6,611 bases of DNA. Origin: Alistipes sp. UBA940 (GTDB lineage: Bacteria; Bacteroidota; Bacteroidia; Bacteroidales; Rikenellaceae). The position numbers and the translations under genes are program-made. Positions 5,965 through 6,611 of this stretch are shown here, piece after piece (within the stretch, counting starts at the first letter, position 1; the number at the start of each line of letters is the position of its first letter). The notes below the pieces were generated by a model, which searched no databases, had not been told where the DNA came from, and saw only the letters and a list, made by a program, of their open reading frames with translations. The stretch is from the NCBI GenBank assembly GCA_002293425.1, contig DBDE01000016.1, positions 10,056 to 16,666 of the forward strand, in the 5' to 3' direction.

Positions 5965-6345
5965 ATGACCAGAGAAGAAAAAATCAAGTACGCGATGGCG
6001 TTCCTTGCGCCGTTGCTTTTCGAGAAGGAGTTTCAGGAACCCAGTGAACCCGTCCAAATCACATTGACGTCATCACTCCGGGCGGAGATGAAAATTGGAG
6101 ACGGGGAGCCTCAAACGATAAAATTCGGGGCGCCTTTTCACCTTCACTACGCCATCCATCAATTTGTGGAGTACAACGCCGACCATGAGCGTAAAGATTG
6201 GGAGTGCTGTGTCCACGAACAGTACGAAGAAGAGGGGTTCGAGAAGATGAATGGCAATATCGTCTACGACCCGGAGTTAGTCCCCGATCACATCTACCAC
6301 TCGATACATTTCTGCCGGGAACTGATCGAGGGTTACTTCGGTTAG
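5965..6345 (+). CDS. Uncharacterised acidic protein (126 aa)
   Basis: ATG 5965 lies 14 nt after the preceding stop, in the leader AGAAAAATCAACCGCT, so it is the second gene of a two-gene operon. The protein is acidic. It has an N-terminal helix (MTREEKIKYAMAFLAPLLFE), a beta-rich middle (VQITLTSSLRAEMKIGDGEP; IKFGAPFHLHY), and a His/Trp-rich second half (HYAIHQFVEYNADHERKDWECC). C81, C82 and C117, with histidines at 59, 61, 65 and 74, could bind metal, but the spacing matches no family I know. The N-terminal helix is only mildly hydrophobic and has no cleavage site, so secretion is not supported. It ends at TAG 6343-6345, 26 nt before a terminator. Function is unknown. Confidence 0.8.
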   Translation: MTREEKIKYAMAFLAPLLFEKEFQEPSEPVQITLTSSLRAEMKIGDGEPQTIKFGAPFHLHYAIHQFVEYNADHERKDWECCVHEQYEEEGFEKMNGNIVYDPELVPDHIYHSIHFCRELIEGYFG

Positions 6346-6371
6346 AGACACATCATCGGCCATGATGGCAG

Positions 6372-6413
6372 AGCCGCCAAAAACTTCCATTTGGGTTTAG
6401 GCGGCTTTTTTTT
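6372..6413 (+). terminator. Intrinsic terminator after the two-gene unit
   Basis: AGCCGCC (6372-6378) pairs with GGCGGCT (6400-6406), and the right arm runs straight into eight T residues (6406-6413). Past one A-A mismatch, AAA can pair with TTT and extend the stem. This is the strongest terminator in the window and separates the 4928-6345 unit from the gene at 6481. Confidence 0.88.
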
Positions 6414-6420
6414 CGCTTCA

Positions 6421-6454
6421 TAAACCCTCAATCTTAATACGAACTATTCTTAAT
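6421..6454 (+). repeat. 34-nt bipartite repeat, copy 2 (possible promoter or operator)
   Basis: TAAACC (6421-6426) and TACGAACTATTCTTAAT (6438-6454) repeat copy 1 exactly 1559 bp downstream, while the 11 bases between them largely differ. This copy follows the terminator by 7 nt and ends 26 nt before ATG 6481, as expected for a promoter or operator of the next unit. Its 3' end begins an inverted repeat, TTAAT-CAGT-ATTAA (6450-6463). Confidence 0.7.
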
Positions 6455-6480
6455 CAGTATTAACTAAATCAAACACAGAT

Positions 6481-6611
6481 ATGGCTACATCGGCACTTAT
6501 CGGCAAATTGGAACCGGACAACACCGTGACCTACATCCGGCTCCATTTCGACGGGTATTACTCCTGGGCGGGGAGGATACTCCAGACATTTTACTCCCGC
6601 GAGCACAGGGT
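6481..6611 (+). CDS. Start of an uncharacterised small-protein gene, cut by the window edge
   Basis: ATG 6481 opens a frame that runs to the end of the window (43 codons seen, no stop). The leader ACTAAATCAAACACAGAT is A-rich, like the other starts here. The visible protein begins MATSALIGKLEPDNTVTYIR, then has LHFDGYYSWAGRILQTFYS. This resembles small phage and plasmid proteins that start with a 'IGk...d.tv..iy.HwDGYp...G..L...Y' pattern, a common uncharacterised family recalled from memory. The terminator and repeat copy 2 just upstream suggest it begins a new transcription unit. Function is unknown. Confidence 0.72.
   Translation, partial: MATSALIGKLEPDNTVTYIRLHFDGYYSWAGRILQTFYSREHR

Overview
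The window looks like an accessory or mobile-element segment (integrative element, plasmid or prophage) from a member of the Bacteroidetes, most likely Bacteroidales. This is inferred from three things. Most start codons follow A-rich leaders without a Shine-Dalgarno sequence. Small uncharacterised genes are packed tightly on one strand. Several proteins recall families carried by gut Bacteroidetes elements: an LPD28-like protein, small zinc ribbons and a short tyrosine recombinase. I saw no gene that fixes the element type (no relaxase, capsid, portal or replication protein) and no rRNA, tRNA or CRISPR array. All supported genes are on the + strand.

Block A (about 2-4195) is a compact gene train. 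It holds a 5'-truncated ORF, a 56-aa zinc ribbon, a 105-aa protein ending in a zinc ribbon, a Cys-rich protein of about 130 aa, a 212-aa unknown, a 226-aa zinc-ribbon protein, a 231-aa protein cut by an in-frame TAG, and a 102-aa LPD28-like protein. Gaps are mostly 3-23 nt, so the block is probably one operon. It ends at a GC-rich hairpin (4219-4245). Block B is one gene, a 195-aa tyrosine recombinase that has the catalytic domain but no room for a normal N-terminal core-binding domain. Block C (4928-6345) is a two-gene unit: a 340-aa protein with a charged helical region, then a 126-aa unknown. A strong intrinsic terminator (6372-6413) follows it. Block D starts at 6481 with a gene that runs off the window.

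Two observations stand out. First, the frame of the 231-aa gene continues past its TAG for 82 more sense codons, and it then ends 13 nt before the next start, which is the normal spacing here. A longer ancestral gene therefore appears to be interrupted. Second, a 34-nt bipartite repeat (TAAACC, 11 nt, then a perfect 17-nt repeat) precedes both block C and block D at matching positions. This suggests a shared, non-canonical promoter or operator, or less likely a recombination site for the adjacent recombinase.

Most genes have no assignable biochemical function. The recombinase is the only protein whose activity can be stated with confidence.
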